DNA of 64,000 nucleotides from Cryptomeria japonica (GCF_030272615.1 NC_081407.1:147065744-147129743); one strand, 5' to 3'; shown: positions 37,701 through 49,760, counted from the first letter of the stretch. Made by a program: numbers and translations. Notes: generated by a model not told the origin, from the letters alone.

Positions 37701-37831
37701 AGGAAGTCAGATTGGTTTATGTGCCTACTAAGGAACAGATTGCAAATATTCTAACCAAACCATTTCCTAAAGACACTTTTGAATATATCAGAGATTAGTT
37801 GGGGGTTACCAACCCTCTGGAAGAAACTTAG
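34796..37831 (+). pseudogene. element A protease remainder, integrase, reverse transcriptase and RNase H
   Basis: Continues the protease after the insertion (SHHMIGDK). The integrase zinc finger is damaged: the usual W-x-W-H-K-R is WILQKRM, although CRKCQMDKK remains. The catalytic triad has DLIHTDLC and VEIKN, but the second Asp is lost (RSYHGG). Reverse transcriptase keeps [26 protein letters not shown] and FVDDIIFGG. RNase H keeps DWAGDVDD, SLSTAEVEY and the final YVPTKEQIANILTKPFPKDTF. Frameshifts lie near 35400, 35690, 36480 and 37640, and stops near 36016, 36088, 37167 and 37796. Inactive. Confidence 0.9.
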
Positions 37832-38129
37832 AGATACAAAGATGCATCAATCCGGTGAGCTTATCAGACATACTTTTGTGATCCAGGTTGATGAAGATGG
37901 TGCTACTACTCAAGGGGAGTAGTTAGTTGTTTGGTTCAATACTCTTGGTTTAGTATCCATCCTTTGTCATTAATGTCAAAGGAGGAGAAGGTATTCATGT
38001 GAAAAACTACTAGATCTTTTGATGGTGTTTTATTCAAATCAATCTTTTCTCTTTTGGAGTTTGGTGGCATTCCTTAGCACTTGGATGTTTTTCACATTCA
38101 ATGTTGCCATTAATGCCAAAGGGGGAGAT
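37832..38129 (+). other. element A 3' untranslated region and polypurine tract
   Basis: Two quasi-palindromes each run into a purine tract: TTGTCATTAATGTCAA then AGGAGGAG (37964-37988), and TTGCCATTAATGCCAA then AGGGGGAGAT (38104-38129). The second abuts the 3' LTR and is the functional-looking tract. The first could be an additional internal priming site or an old duplicate. Confidence 0.6.
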
Positions 38130-39276
38130 TGTTGGAAATATATTGGATCTGGTTAAGTATTGTCATTTATGTCAACACTGTATCTTGGTTGGAGACTGTC
38201 CTAGTTAGTCTTGGTGATCTTTGTGGTTTTGGTTGTGATTCTAATTTGGTATGATCAGATCTTTGGAATTGGTCTTGGATGCTTATTTTGGATGGTTAAA
38301 TGCTTACTATATTCTATTGGTTCATAATTTGGTGCTTTCACTGTTATCGCTTTTGGTATTTGCCTTTACCGGCTTGTCTCTTCTATTCCGGTTAGCTTTA
38401 CCGGTATGCTGTTTTAGTGACTTGGTCAGTGGATTTTGGGTCCGTTTTATGGAATTGGTTTTCTTTCATGCTAAAGGTGTTTCTTGATCATGTCCTGAGA
38501 ATTTGGTGACTTTGCATTGGATGGCATTTATTATGATGGTCCTATTTAGATCTGGTTAAACTTTTTGTTACTTCACTAAGGGTTTCTCCCGGATGATGAA
38601 GTGTTGGATTTTTGGTCTTAGCAAAATTTTTGACGGATATAATTGTTTAGTTATTTGATTTATGTCCATGTTGTGTAATGTAAATCATAATATTGGTCTG
38701 GTGGTATCGTGTGATGTAATATTTATAATTATGGGTTTATGGGTTTAGGGTTTAGTCGACCTTGTCAATAAGGTTGATGATATGTAGTTAAAGGTGACTT
38801 ATTCATGTAATTTGGGAATCGATAGTTATGGGTGGTTATGTCTGCATTATGAGAGAAAGGATTATGTGTGAATATAGTCATATCATTCCAGTGAAGGTTG
38901 GAAAGATTTTGTATTGTAGAGAAGACATCAATGCTTAACCAGAACTGTATCAGGCATTAGTAGATGCTACTTTCACAGTTCATTTATTTCCGGATTGTAG
39001 TATGATATTTATGTAACTCAGTGAGACTTCCCTTTGTGATGAGAAGTGCAGTCTAGGCTGTTGGCCTTTCTGCATGTACAGACCCCATTGTAATTATTCA
39101 TAATACTACTACAGAGTATTCATCTGATTGTGGGTAGGGTTTACCACCATGGTTTTTCCCTTTCTAGGTTCTCCACGTAAAAGTATTGGTGTTATGTGTG
39201 TTATTCTTTCATGATATATATTTCATTGTGTTGTGCTCCAGTATAAGGTTTATAGTTGAATTAATTGTTGTACTTG
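38130..39276 (+). repeat. element A 3' LTR, 3'-truncated
   Basis: Starts TGTTGGAAAT and follows the 5' LTR until TTGTACTTG, then stops about 55-60 bp short of the expected CCAGCA end. The next 25 bp are a copy of the sequence to the left of element A. Confidence 0.8.
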
Positions 39277-39346
39277 TAGAAACTTATCAAACCTGTACAC
39301 TGGATGAAAGAATAAAAGAATTCTAAGGCTCCCCCTTAGATCAACA
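39277..39346 (-). other. element C untranslated fragment between A and D
   Basis: Begins with TAGAAACTTATCAAACCTG, an imperfect copy of 25612-25630. It ends with CAACA, the left target duplication of element D. Plus-strand CTCCCCCTTAG is a further polypurine-like block on the minus strand. Confidence 0.5.
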
Positions 39347-40881
39347 TGTTATTGTGAGGATCTTGTTACTATTGAGAGGGGGGGTGAATCAATAATAAGA
39401 AATAAACTGAAACTTTTCACCAATCTACAAAATACTTCACAAAACAGTTCATAACCAGCACCAGTAGTTGATTAAACAATCTCCGAATAAGATTTACCAA
39501 AACATTACTGGTAGCAACTTAAGTGTTCATCAATAAGAAAATATAGTAAATACATCAAATGCATAACTCAACAATCCATCCATAACATGAATACATATAT
39601 TTTTCCTGTGGAAATCCAAATGGGAAAAACCATAGTGGGAATTGGTACCCACAAAATATGCACTCTTTTGGAATGTGCTCTTTTAGGAGCTTAGTCTGGA
39701 GCTTTACAACAATGCCCAATTAAGAGCAGACCCTGTTAGGAGTCTCCTGGTCAAAGGATTTTTCAACTTAGCTTCGTTAGGAGTTTTAACCTATTAGGAG
39801 TAACCTTGCTGAAGGATTTAAACCCAAATTAATGAGCCACCCGATGAAGGGATTTACAAGATCAGGCCTGTTAGGACCTACCCGGTTAAGGGATTTTAAT
39901 GCTACTGCAACTTTTATTAAAGAATAGATAAATGATCTAGACTTAGCACTTCATAGCTTGCTATTAGAGATCCTTGTCAGCTCCAATTTGCTTCTCTCAT
40001 GTAGACATCTCAATCTAGTTTGACATGCACACACTTCTTTGATCACCGACATAATAAACCTTCTAAAACTTTACCTAAATAGACTTTATAATTAGGTTGG
40101 TTACAAAACCCTAACTTATAATGAATCTTCATCATAGGTCATATCAGATCATTAAAAATTATTACAGATCACCATACAGATGATTACAACAAATTACAAG
40201 ACAATTACAACTGTTTAATGATCATAACTCATCACTGCACATCAATTTGATAAGTTGTCAAACCCTTAACACATTTTGTTAATCACTTCATTGCTTGCCA
40301 AGAAATTCAATCCCTCTACATGCCAAAAAAACATCTTATCTCTTTACATGAATTATAACACATCATCATCAATTTATGAACATGAAAAGAATCACCGCCA
40401 AACCATGAAACATCACTGGTCAAAAGATCTTGATACTAGTTCTCAAACCCTAGTTGATTATACAACAGTCAATTACAAACATGACTTTCCATTCTCCAAA
40501 CATGATGCGGTTCATGTCATAGACTCATTATGATGTTATAAGAACATATTCCTAACCGCAACACCTGACTCAACATGGAACACTACTGCAATCATATCCT
40601 TCTCTATTCTTTCTTACCGGTTCACTATCACTTGGTAGTTTTGCTTTCTAGCTCAATTCAATTCAATCCATTACTGGTTAGACTTAACCAATAGACTTAG
40701 ATGACATATCAAGCATAAATAAAGACATACAAATATGGTTGCCATTAATGACAACACAAATAACTGATCATCAAGCATCATATCATAATTATATCATCAC
40801 CAACAGTCCATCGATATATCATCACCAACAATCCTTTACTGGTACACCTTCATCTCCATCAGTTATGCCAACATGCCAACA
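39347..40881 (-). repeat. element D 3' LTR (1,535 bp)
   Basis: Starts TGTTATTGTGAG and ends ATGCCAACA on the plus strand. A block at about 39665-39905 repeats short units such as GTTAGGAG and GGTTAAGGGATTT. Confidence 0.85.
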
Positions 40882-41215
40882 TTCTCCTCCTTTGGCATTG
40901 ATGGCAACACCAAAAACTGCAACACCAAAATCTCATCATGAAACCTGTTATGTCTGTTGTACATCACTTTCCAGTCATCGGTTCTTCTCCTTTTCTCTTT
41001 ATTTCTCTTCTCCTCCTAACATATTTCTTCTCTCCATTTGACAACAATGCCAAAGGTGCAAAGGCATCTTTTGTTTAACTCCAATTCTGCTGCTACATTT
41101 TTGTAATCTCTATATGTCACATCTTAGCTGCTCCCCCTGAGGAGTAGCCCACTTCTCATCAATCCATAGTGAAAGATATTTAAGAATTCTATTAGATTGA
41201 TGCTTCACCAGCATC
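40882..41215 (-). other. element D polypurine tract and 3' untranslated region
   Basis: Minus-strand TTGCCATCAATGCCAA (40907-40892) flows into AGGAGGAGAAT next to the LTR. The remainder, up to the end of pol at 41216, is non-coding, with further CTCCTCC and CTCCCCCTGAGG blocks near 41005-41150. Confidence 0.65.
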
Positions 41216-44200
41216 CTAGTTAATCTTAGGTAGGGGTATAACCCCTAACTTACCTCTAAGATATTCAAAGGTAGACTTAGGCAATGGCTTAGTGAATATA
41301 TTAGCCAATTTCTCTTTACTTGATACATGATCCAATCTCACTTTCTTTTCTTGTACTCTTTCTCTTAGAAAGTGATACTTCAACTCAATATGTTTAGTCC
41401 TTTCATGCAGTGCCAGATCCTTGGATATGTTTATAGCACTAGTGTTATCACAATGTATGATCACCAGTTCTATCATATCTTGCTTGAAGATTTCCAAGAC
41501 ATGTCTCATCCATATAGCTTGTGTACAATTCATGGATGTAGCTACATACTCTGCTTTTGCTATAGACTGAGAAATACAAGTCTGTTTCTTGTTGGTCCAA
41601 GCTACCATTCTACCACCTAGAAAGAATACACCACCGATTGTGCTCTTCTGGTCATCCATGTTTCCTACCCAATCAACATCAGTGAATACCACAATCCATA
41701 ATCCATAACCAATTGTCCTTCTAAGATATATGAATATTCTCTTCACTGCTATCATATGTGTCTCCTTAGGGATCTTCTAAAATCTTGCTACTAAACCAAC
41801 TGCATGGGCAATATCCGGTCTACTATGAACAACATAATGTAATTTCCCAATCATAGACCTATATTCCTTCTCATCCACTGAGGGTGAATCATCTTCTTTT
41901 GAGAATATGAAACTGGTAACCATAGGTGTTCTAACTGGTTTACAGTCTTCCATTCCAAAGATCTTTAACACTTCCTTCACATACTTGGACTGATTGATAA
42001 AAATACCACCTTTTAGCTATTGGACCTGCAACCCAATGAAAATTTTATCTCACCTATAAGAGACATCTCAAATTCTTTCTTCATCTCATCTACAGAAGTC
42101 ATACTCATATCATCATTTCCTCCAAATATGATGTCATCAACAAATACTTCTATAATCAACATATTGTCTCCTTCAGTCTTCAAATAAATATTGTTGCCCT
42201 TGCTGGTTCTCTGAAATGCTATCTTTATCTAATGTGAATGAAGTCTTTCAAACCATTCTCTTGGTGCTTGCTTCAATCCATAGAATGCCTTATGCAATTT
42301 GCATACCATATCCTTATCTTCTAACAATGCAAACCCATCTGGTTGTTCAATATACACCTCTTCTTCAAGAATACCATTCCAAAATGATGACTTTACATCC
42401 ATTTTATAGACTTTAAAACATTTAAAAGTTGCAAATGAAAGTAGCATTCTAACTCCTTCAAGCCTAGCAATCGATGCAAAGGTTTCTCCATAATCTTCAC
42501 CTTCTTCTTGTGCATACCCTTTTCATACTAGTCTTGTCTTGTTTCTAACAACTTCTCCATATTCATTCAACTTGTTTCTAAATACCCATTTTGTACCAAT
42601 CACATTTTTATCATTAGGTCTAGGAACAAGTGACCAAGTGTTGTTTTTCTCAATCTGATCAATTTATTCATTCATTTCATTTAACTAGTCATCATCCTTA
42701 AGAGCTTCTTTAACTGTCTTTGATTCAACTGTGGAAATCAAACAAGATCTTTCTTTGATTTTCCTTCTAGTCTGTACTCCAACATTCTTGCCATCTATTA
42801 TCTGGTCTTCTGAATGATTTAACCTTACATACCTAGGTATTACGTGTTTCGGTGCAATAACCTCTTCTTGTTCTTCATCTTCTTCATCTACTGGTTGAGC
42901 ATCTTTATCTACACCATTCTTCTCAACATCTTTTTGTACATCCGGTTCAATAAACAAAAGTTTTTGGTCATCATTTGCTGGATCAAATTTCCTGGTATCA
43001 TCAAGTTTATCAGAATACTCATCAACTTTTACATTCACACTCTCCACAATCTTCTTTGTCCTTTTGTTGTAACACTTGAAAGATTTTCTCTTAGTGGAGT
43101 AGCCAAGAAATGTTCCTTCATCACTTTTATTATCAAATTTACCAGTATAATCATCTCTTTTTATAAAAAATCTATTGTCAAAAACTTGTAAATAACTGAC
43201 ATTAGGAGTATTACCATACCATAACTCATATGGTTTTTTATCATTACCTTTCTTCACTAGTACCCGGTTCAATGTACGTAAACAACAATGCTGACTACTT
43301 CTCTCCAAAATATCTTTGGTACATGTCCCTCTATCATCATAGTCCTTGTTGCTTCAACAATGGTTATGTTTCTTCTTTTTGTAATTTCATTCTATTGTGG
43401 TGTCCTTGGAGCAGATTACTGCCTCTTTATTCCATTTTCATCACAATATCTCACAAACTCATATGATGTTAACTCTCCACCCCGGTCAGATCTTAGGCAC
43501 TTAAGATTCTTATCGGTTTCCTTTTCTACTAAGGCCTTGAAATCCTTGAACTTGCTGAAAGAATCTGACTTTTCCTTCAAAAAAGTAACCCAAATCATTC
43601 TAGAAAAATCATCAGTAAATATCATGAAATACTTGTCACCATAAAAACTTCTAGTCCTCATAAGATCACATAAGTCATTGTGCACCAAATATAGAATATG
43701 CTCATAAGAAAAATATATGCTCTTAAAAGAACATGTAGTCATCTTACCCAGCTGACATTTTTTACACAACACATTGTCTGGTTTAACAAGTTGTGGCATA
43801 CCTCTCACCATACTAGATTTGCTGACCTTAACCACATTATCAAAGTTCACATGACAAAACCTTCTATGCCATAACCAGCTATCTTCAACCTTAGCAACCA
43901 AACAACTATTCACATTAGCATTCATATGGAAAAAGTTACCTTTAGTTTGCTTACCAGTAGCAATTAATTCTCCTTTGCATCCTTAGATCTTGCACACTCC
44001 ACTCTTAAACTCAAGATGATAACCTTTGTCATTCAATTGACCAACACTCAACAAGTTATGTTTCAAACCTTCAACCCAAAATACATCATCAACATTACTT
44101 GTACCATTCAAAGAGATAGAACCTTTACCTTTTACCATACAAGGTGAATTGTTTCCAAACCTTAATATACCACCATCAAATTCTTCAAGAGAAATAAACT

Positions 44201-45300
44201 TTTTCTTATCATCGGTCATGTGTTGTGAGCAACCACTGTCAATAATCCATTCATCACTATTGTCAATGTGAGATACTAAAGCCTTCTTATCAAACAAATC
44301 TTCCTTAACAAGAACAAAAACAATCTCCTCATTGTCTTCATTCTCAGATTCCTCATCAGTGACTCCTTCATCAATTGCAACATAGCTTTTTTTCTTTCCT
44401 TTTCCCTTGTATTTTTTAAACTTTTTCGTTTGATCATTATTAGGACACTATGCAACAATATGTCTTATCTTGTTACAAGAGAAATATTTGAGAGGCAACT
44501 TACCTTTGTACTTAACAGTGCCTCTAGGAAGTCTTTTAGCCAATAGAGCTTCAAATTCCATCAGATTACCTTCATCTTCCACATCAGCTTTACTACCACC
44601 AAGATGACTTGATCTGCATTCATGACTTTGACAAACATCTTTTCCTTTTCTCACCGGTACACTAGATACAAATGCATTAAAAGAAGATTCCATCTTAGGT
44701 ACACTGTTATCAAAACTTTATAATTCAAAAGTAGTGAGATTACCAATCAAAGAATCAACAGTAACCTTATCCTTAGTAACTAACCTCAACTCTTGAATAA
44801 CATACACTTTAATGACATAGGCAGGCAATAGAGTTCTAAGCATCTTACTCACAACAATGGCTTCTTCTATAGTACCACCAACACTTTTGATTCCACCGAC
44901 AACTTCTTTTAATCATCTGTCCTTACTAAGTAATGTTTTCTCCTTCCATCATTCTCATATCATCAAAATTTCCTCTAAGACTCTCTTCTTTAGCCTTTTG
45001 AACATTCTTATCACTGCCATAGATTAAATCTAACTTCTCCCAAACTTCAAAAGCAGTCTCTAAACCATGGACATCAATATATTCATTATCAGACAGTGTA
45101 CTTACAATGGCTTCCAGTGCTTGAATGTTTTCTTGCTGCTTCTTCAATTGATCTACAGTTAGAGGATCGATAGGAGGTACATACCGAGTAATAAGATACT
45201 ACTAGAACTAAGCACCCATGCCTTTGATGTAAATATTTATTCTATCACTCCATATTATGTAGTTCTCCTTAGTGAATTTGGGACCCTCTTTCTTCGTCAT
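41216..45300 (-). pseudogene. element D gag-pol polyprotein
   Basis: Gag starts at ATG 45300 (MTKKEGPKFTKENY). The zinc knuckle is damaged: the first Cys is Tyr (YFSCNKIRH) and a stop precedes the last Cys. The protease WIIDSGCSQHMT is intact. The integrase has WHRRFCHVNF, CKKCQLGK, VHNDLC and RSDRGG, but the final Glu appears changed (ITKRRN). Reverse transcriptase keeps [26 protein letters not shown] and FVDDIIFGG. RNase H ends VIPLPKIN at 41216. Stops or frameshifts are near 45207, 44920, 44700, 44450, 43983, 43415, 43310, 42684, 42520, 42228, 42020 and 41776. Function as in other copia elements; inactive here. Confidence 0.85.
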
Positions 45301-45315
45301 CTTCCTCAGATCGTT

Positions 45316-45348
45316 TCCTCAAGTGGTTAAGCTTCTGCATAAAGAGGA
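45316..45348 (-). other. leader hairpin of element D
   Basis: Minus-strand TCCTC...GAGGA with AAGCTTAACCACTT in the loop, directly between primer-binding site and gag. Confidence 0.5.
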
Positions 45349-45354
45349 CCTAAT

Positions 45355-45366
45355 GCTTTGATACCA
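45355..45366 (-). promoter_or_regulatory. element D primer-binding site
   Basis: Minus-strand TGGTATCAAAGC, one base different from the initiator tRNA-Met complement, two bases from the 5' LTR. Confidence 0.8.
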
Positions 45367-45368
45367 AT

Positions 45369-46863
45369 TGTTATTGTGAGTATCTAGTTATTATTGAGAG
45401 ATGGGATGAATCAGTCATAAGAAATAAACTAAAACTTTTCACCAATCTACAAAATACTTCACAAAATAGTTCATAACAAGTATCGGTAGCTGATTAAACA
45501 ATCTCCAAATCAGATTTACCAAAACATTACTGGTAGCAACTTAAGTGTTCATCATTAAGAAAATATAGTAAAGACATCAAATGCATAACTCAACAATCCA
45601 TCCACAATATGAACACAAAGATTTTTCATGTTGAAACCCAAATGGGAAAAACTACGATTGAAATTGGTACCCACAAAATATGAACTCTTTCAGAATGCAC
45701 CCTGTTAGGAGCCTAGCCTAGTTAGGAGCATTACAACAATACCCAATAAAGAGAAGACCCTGTTAGGAGTCACCTGGTTAAGGGATTTTATAGCCTATCT
45801 CTATTAGGAGCTTTAACCTATTAGGAGTAACCTCACTGGAGGATTTAAACCCAAATTAATGAGCCACCTGGTGAAGGGATTTACACGATTAGGCCTATTA
45901 GGACCTACCCGATTAAGGGATTTTAATGTTGTTGCAACTGTTAGGAAACAACAGATAAATGATCTGGACTCAGCAATTCATAGCTTGCTATTACATATCC
46001 TTGTCAGGTCAAATCTACTTCTCTCATGCAGACATCTCAATCTGATTCAACACACACACACACACTTCTCCGATCACTGACACAATAAACCTTCTAAAAT
46101 GCGACCTAAATAGACTTTACAATTTGGTCAGTTACAAAACCCTAATGTATAATTAATCTTCATCATAGATCATATTAGATCATTACAAATCATTACAGAT
46201 TACATACAGATTATTACAACAAACTACAAGACAATTATAGTCATTGAATGATCATAACTCATCACTGCACATCGATCTGATAAGTTGTCAAACCCTTAAC
46301 ACATTCTGCTAGGCACTTCGCTGCTTCCCAAGAAATTCAATCCTTGTATGTGCAAAAACATCATCTTATATTCTCACATGGATTTTGATATCTCATCATC
46401 AATTTATGAACATGAAAAGAATCACTACCAAACCATAAAACATCACTGGTCAAAAGATCTTGATACTAGTTCTCAAACCCTAGCTGATTATACAATAGTC
46501 AATTACAAACATGACTTCCGGTTCTCCAAACATGATGTGGTTCATGTCATTGACTCATTATGATTTCATAAGAACACATTCCAAACCACAACACCTGACT
46601 CAACATGGATCACTACCGCATCCATCTCCTTCTCTGTTCTTGCTTACCTGTTCACTGTCACTTGGCAGTTTTTTCTTTACAACTCAATTCAATTCAATCC
46701 ATTACTAGTTAGACTTAACCAGTATACTTAGATGACATACCAAGTATAAAAAAACATGGACAAATATGGTTACCATAAATGAAAATACAAATAACTAATC
46801 ATCAAACATCATATGCTTTACTGGCACACCATCATCTCCATTAGTTATGCCAAAATGCCAACA
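45369..46863 (-). repeat. element D 5' LTR (1,495 bp)
   Basis: Counterpart of 39347-40881, with the repeat block at about 45680-45930 and a CA microsatellite at 46052-46063. It is somewhat shorter because of deletions. Confidence 0.85.
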
Positions 46864-47024
46864 CAACAATCCAAAAATCTACATTACATAGAATTGTACA
46901 CTCCATACATACAATCAACTTGTGCATTTTTAACCTCATCTCTCCCCCTTTAACAACAATGCCAAAGATAGGGTGTGCATCATAATTGCCTATACATATA
47001 TACACATTCACCAGATGATCAAAT
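46864..47024 (-). other. element C untranslated region between D and the unknown frame
   Basis: Non-coding. Contains plus-strand CTCTCCCCCTTTAACAACAATGCCAAAG (46941-46968), a degenerate relative of the polypurine-tract block on the minus strand. Confidence 0.5.
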
Positions 47025-49760
47025 CTATACATGTTTTAGTATATCTGCATATGCCATCTTAAGGAACCCAAGATATGTGTTCCATCCTACTCGCAACTTC
47101 TCCAAAGTTGAAACAAAACCGTTCAAAACATAAGCATGAAATTTGAGAGCCACAATCTCAGTAGGATTCTCTTGAGACATTTTTTGAATGTAGTCCATTT
47201 TATGATACACTAAGGTGTCCAACCAAGGATCAATTAGGTTCCATAGTTCACCTATCTGTCTGATCATCCTCTCCTTCTCCTTCTAAAAATTCCTAATCTA
47301 CTTGGTGATATTCAAAATTTGTCCTTCAATACTCCTAGTTAAGTTAGTTGTAGGATCATAAGCCTGAGAAATCTGAGCTAATTGTCCTCTATAATTATCT
47401 ATCTGCTTGTCTATCTCAGTAGTAAAATTGGTCAAAATCAGACAAGACATAAATTCTACCGCCTTCCGCTAAGGCCTCATCAATTATTTTTAACTCCTTA
47501 TCTATTTGGGCCTTATCATTACTAATCATTTGTAAAAATGTTTGAACTTTAGCATCTTTAAATTTCTCCATAGCTTGCTGGGCTAATGCCTTTGTCAAAG
47601 AATCAAACTAGGTGGATATATGATCAATTAAGTTTTGAAGCTTACCGGATGAACTAGTGTTTGCATCAAGTTGTAGTTTCTGTACCACCTATTCCAAAAA
47701 TTTAACTGATTTTTCAATGAGTCTCTTCTCTTTAGATTCTGACTATGCTAACTCTTGACTAGCTTGTGCTTGGAGAGAAACAACAACAATTATCCTCTCT
47801 GCCGGAGACATCTGATTGAAAGGTTTATCAAAACTGATATTGAACTGTGGAAAATGCCCTTGGCTTTGAATTTTAGTTGTGTCAATTTCCACAAGGATTA
47901 GACTCTCTATTGTCTTACCCTTTCCTCTATCTAGTTCTTCCTGTTTCACCTCTTCCTTCTTCATAGCTTTTACCTGCTTGGATTTTCCTTCATTAGGTGC
48001 CTCCTATGCACCGATGTCACCACTTGGTACACCATCCTTTGCCTCTACTAATTTATCATTCTCTTTAGTAGGCTCAACCTCAATAGAATCCAAAATTTTT
48101 TGTTTCCCAACATCTTGAGTATCCTCTTCCTTATTTACATCATTAACTAGAGGGTTTTTTGACTGAGTGGCTTCATCTTGTGAGACAATTTCTACAAGCC
48201 GGTTCTCAGTAAGAAAATTCTTCCTGATTTCACTAGTTTGTCTCCTTATTTATCCAACTCGGCCAACCATTAGACTGTTGAATTTGTACTCGCTCCTAAA
48301 TTCCTTTTTATTTGCTAACAAAATCAATCTATCAATTTCCTTTATAGTGGTACTGGTGCACTGATTAACCAGTTCACTCTCCTTTATTTCTCTATCCATT
48401 TGGCTAGCAAATTTTCTCCTAGCATCAATTAAGTTGTACAAAATCTTTGGGAAGATATTTTTCTAACACAATAAATGCTTTGCTAAATACATCCATGTAC
48501 AAAATTATAGCTTCCTCAATATTCCTTTGATCCTTAACATCCATATTTGCATAATATACAAAGATGTTCTTCAAATTTCCATCTTTAATAATTTCATCAA
48601 TCAACTCTTCAATAGACAAAGGAGGAACAATATGATACTCTATTTTAGAAGTCTTCATCTTACCTGATTCTATAGCCTCATCCAAGTCTGATTTTTTCTT
48701 TCCTCTCTTGGGATTTCATGCCGATACAGGATCAGATCTTGCATTATTCTCCTTTGGATCTTTCTTCTCACCACCAGATTGGGGTTTCTAGATCACTCTA
48801 GAAAATTCACCTTTTTTCGGTACCTTGGGATATCTGTATCAAATTCAATCTCAGATTGCACCAGAGAAACTGCTACATTTTCCCTTTGAGTTTTCTCCTT
48901 CTTCCTCAGAACACCTTTACCCTTAGCAGATGCACCAGAGGGTTCAACTTCAGTAGGAGGTGTCTTCACCAGAGCGAGAGAAGGTCCTTTCACCTTTACC
49001 TTAACTAGAGCAGGTGCAATGTTTTGTTTCTTTTCTTTTTCAAATGCATCCCTAGCAGCTCTAGCAGCTCTGACTCTCTCCCGGGGATGTCCTTCGACAA
49101 GAATGTCTTCTACAATATTTGCAACCTTCCTCTTCCTTGCCAGTTCAGAGAACTTGGAGTACAACTCCATTGATTTCTCCTTGCAAGTTCCGAACCTTTC
49201 CTCCTTGGTGTCTACTAGAGCATTTAGCAAGTGTTGTGCATAGGCATCCAAGGTAGTTTCATAAAATTCATATCCCATAGGCAATATCCATACCATCCAG
49301 GGTTGAACTACTTCCATAAGAGATTCATCTTTGTTCACCATAAAGCAGATTGTCCCCTCATATTTCTTTACAATTTCTTTGGGGATTTTGACTCTTTGTT
49401 TCATTTTATCCTAAAATGTCTTGAAGAAAGCCCACAAAGAAGCATTCTGATTATCCTTGTTGCCAACTCTATCAAGTCCCTTTTTTATCCATTGAGCCAC
49501 CAGTCTGTCAAAAGCCCATTACACTCTCTAGTTCCAAGGATCTGATTCATGAAATATAGCACCATACATATAATCAAAGAACCAAATTTGAAGACATGCT
49601 TTTTTATCCTATTTAATTTTCTTTAGATTTATCAACAACTCCTCCAATAGCACACTGCACAGGTCATACTAAGCATCTTCTTTGACCATCCAATAGGCTA
49701 CATGAATAGCAGTGCCGGATACAGAATTCAGTTTGTTAGACTGGTGTCGTGCCTGTGAAG
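47025..49760 (-). pseudogene. unrecognised long charged frame of element C
   Basis: About 900 codons can be followed on the minus strand through roughly ten stops and frameshifts. The beginning (49760-49400) reads HVAYWMVKEDA, then WFFDYMYGAIFHESDP and WAFDRLVAQWIKKGLDR. The best open part (49404-48793, 203 codons) continues with MVWILPMGYEFYETTLDAYA, a Lys/Glu/Arg-rich segment (ARAARDAFEKEKKQ) and a proline-containing linker. The rest (48685-47025) is highly charged with likely coiled coils (IKEIDRLILLANKKEF, AQQAMEKFKDAKVQTFLQM). No polymerase, protease or integrase motif is seen. Its place directly upstream of the 3' untranslated region and LTR is where the extra 'env-like' frame lies in some plant copia elements; similarity to those is not established. 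Confidence 0.5.

Larger units (their letters stand above)
25636..39276 (+). mobile_element. copia element A, interrupted by element B
   Basis: Ty1/copia order is gag, protease, integrase, reverse transcriptase, RNase H on the plus strand. A 5' LTR (25636-26837), primer-binding site (26840), polypurine tract (38117-38129) and truncated 3' LTR (38130-39276) are present. Element B (28091-34790) splits the protease. The two LTRs are clearly more diverged than those of B, in line with the nesting order. The left LTR begins TATTGG instead of TGTTGG, and the right LTR lacks its last 55-60 bp. A 25-bp imperfect direct repeat flanks the element instead of a normal 5-bp duplication. Confidence 0.85.
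39347..46863 (-). mobile_element. copia element D
   Basis: A complete 7,517-bp structure on the minus strand: LTRs at 39347-40881 and 45369-46863, flanked by CAACA (39342-39346 and 46864-46868). Primer-binding site at 45355-45366 and polypurine tract at 40882-40892. Its gag-pol and LTR motifs are closest to element F and distinct from A and B. The LTRs differ at many sites and contain several indels, so it is an old insertion. Gag-pol is heavily broken. Confidence 0.9.
24616..49760 (-). mobile_element. element C: LTR retroelement split by insertions A, D and G
   Basis: Pieces assigned to C are its 3' LTR (24616-25562), 3' untranslated DNA (25563-25635, about 39277-39346, 46864-47024) and a long frame (47025-49760). 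Copia A lies between the first two untranslated pieces and copia D between the last two; D's duplication (CAACA) joins them cleanly. G interrupts the frame at 49760. The other LTR and any gag-pol are outside the window, so the superfamily is uncertain. The GGGGGAGTGAATC-type LTR edge and the polypurine tract resemble the copia elements here. Confidence 0.55.

Noticed and set aside
46052-46063. CA microsatellite as a regulatory feature
   Set aside because: A short dinucleotide repeat limited to one LTR copy of D; ordinary slippage.
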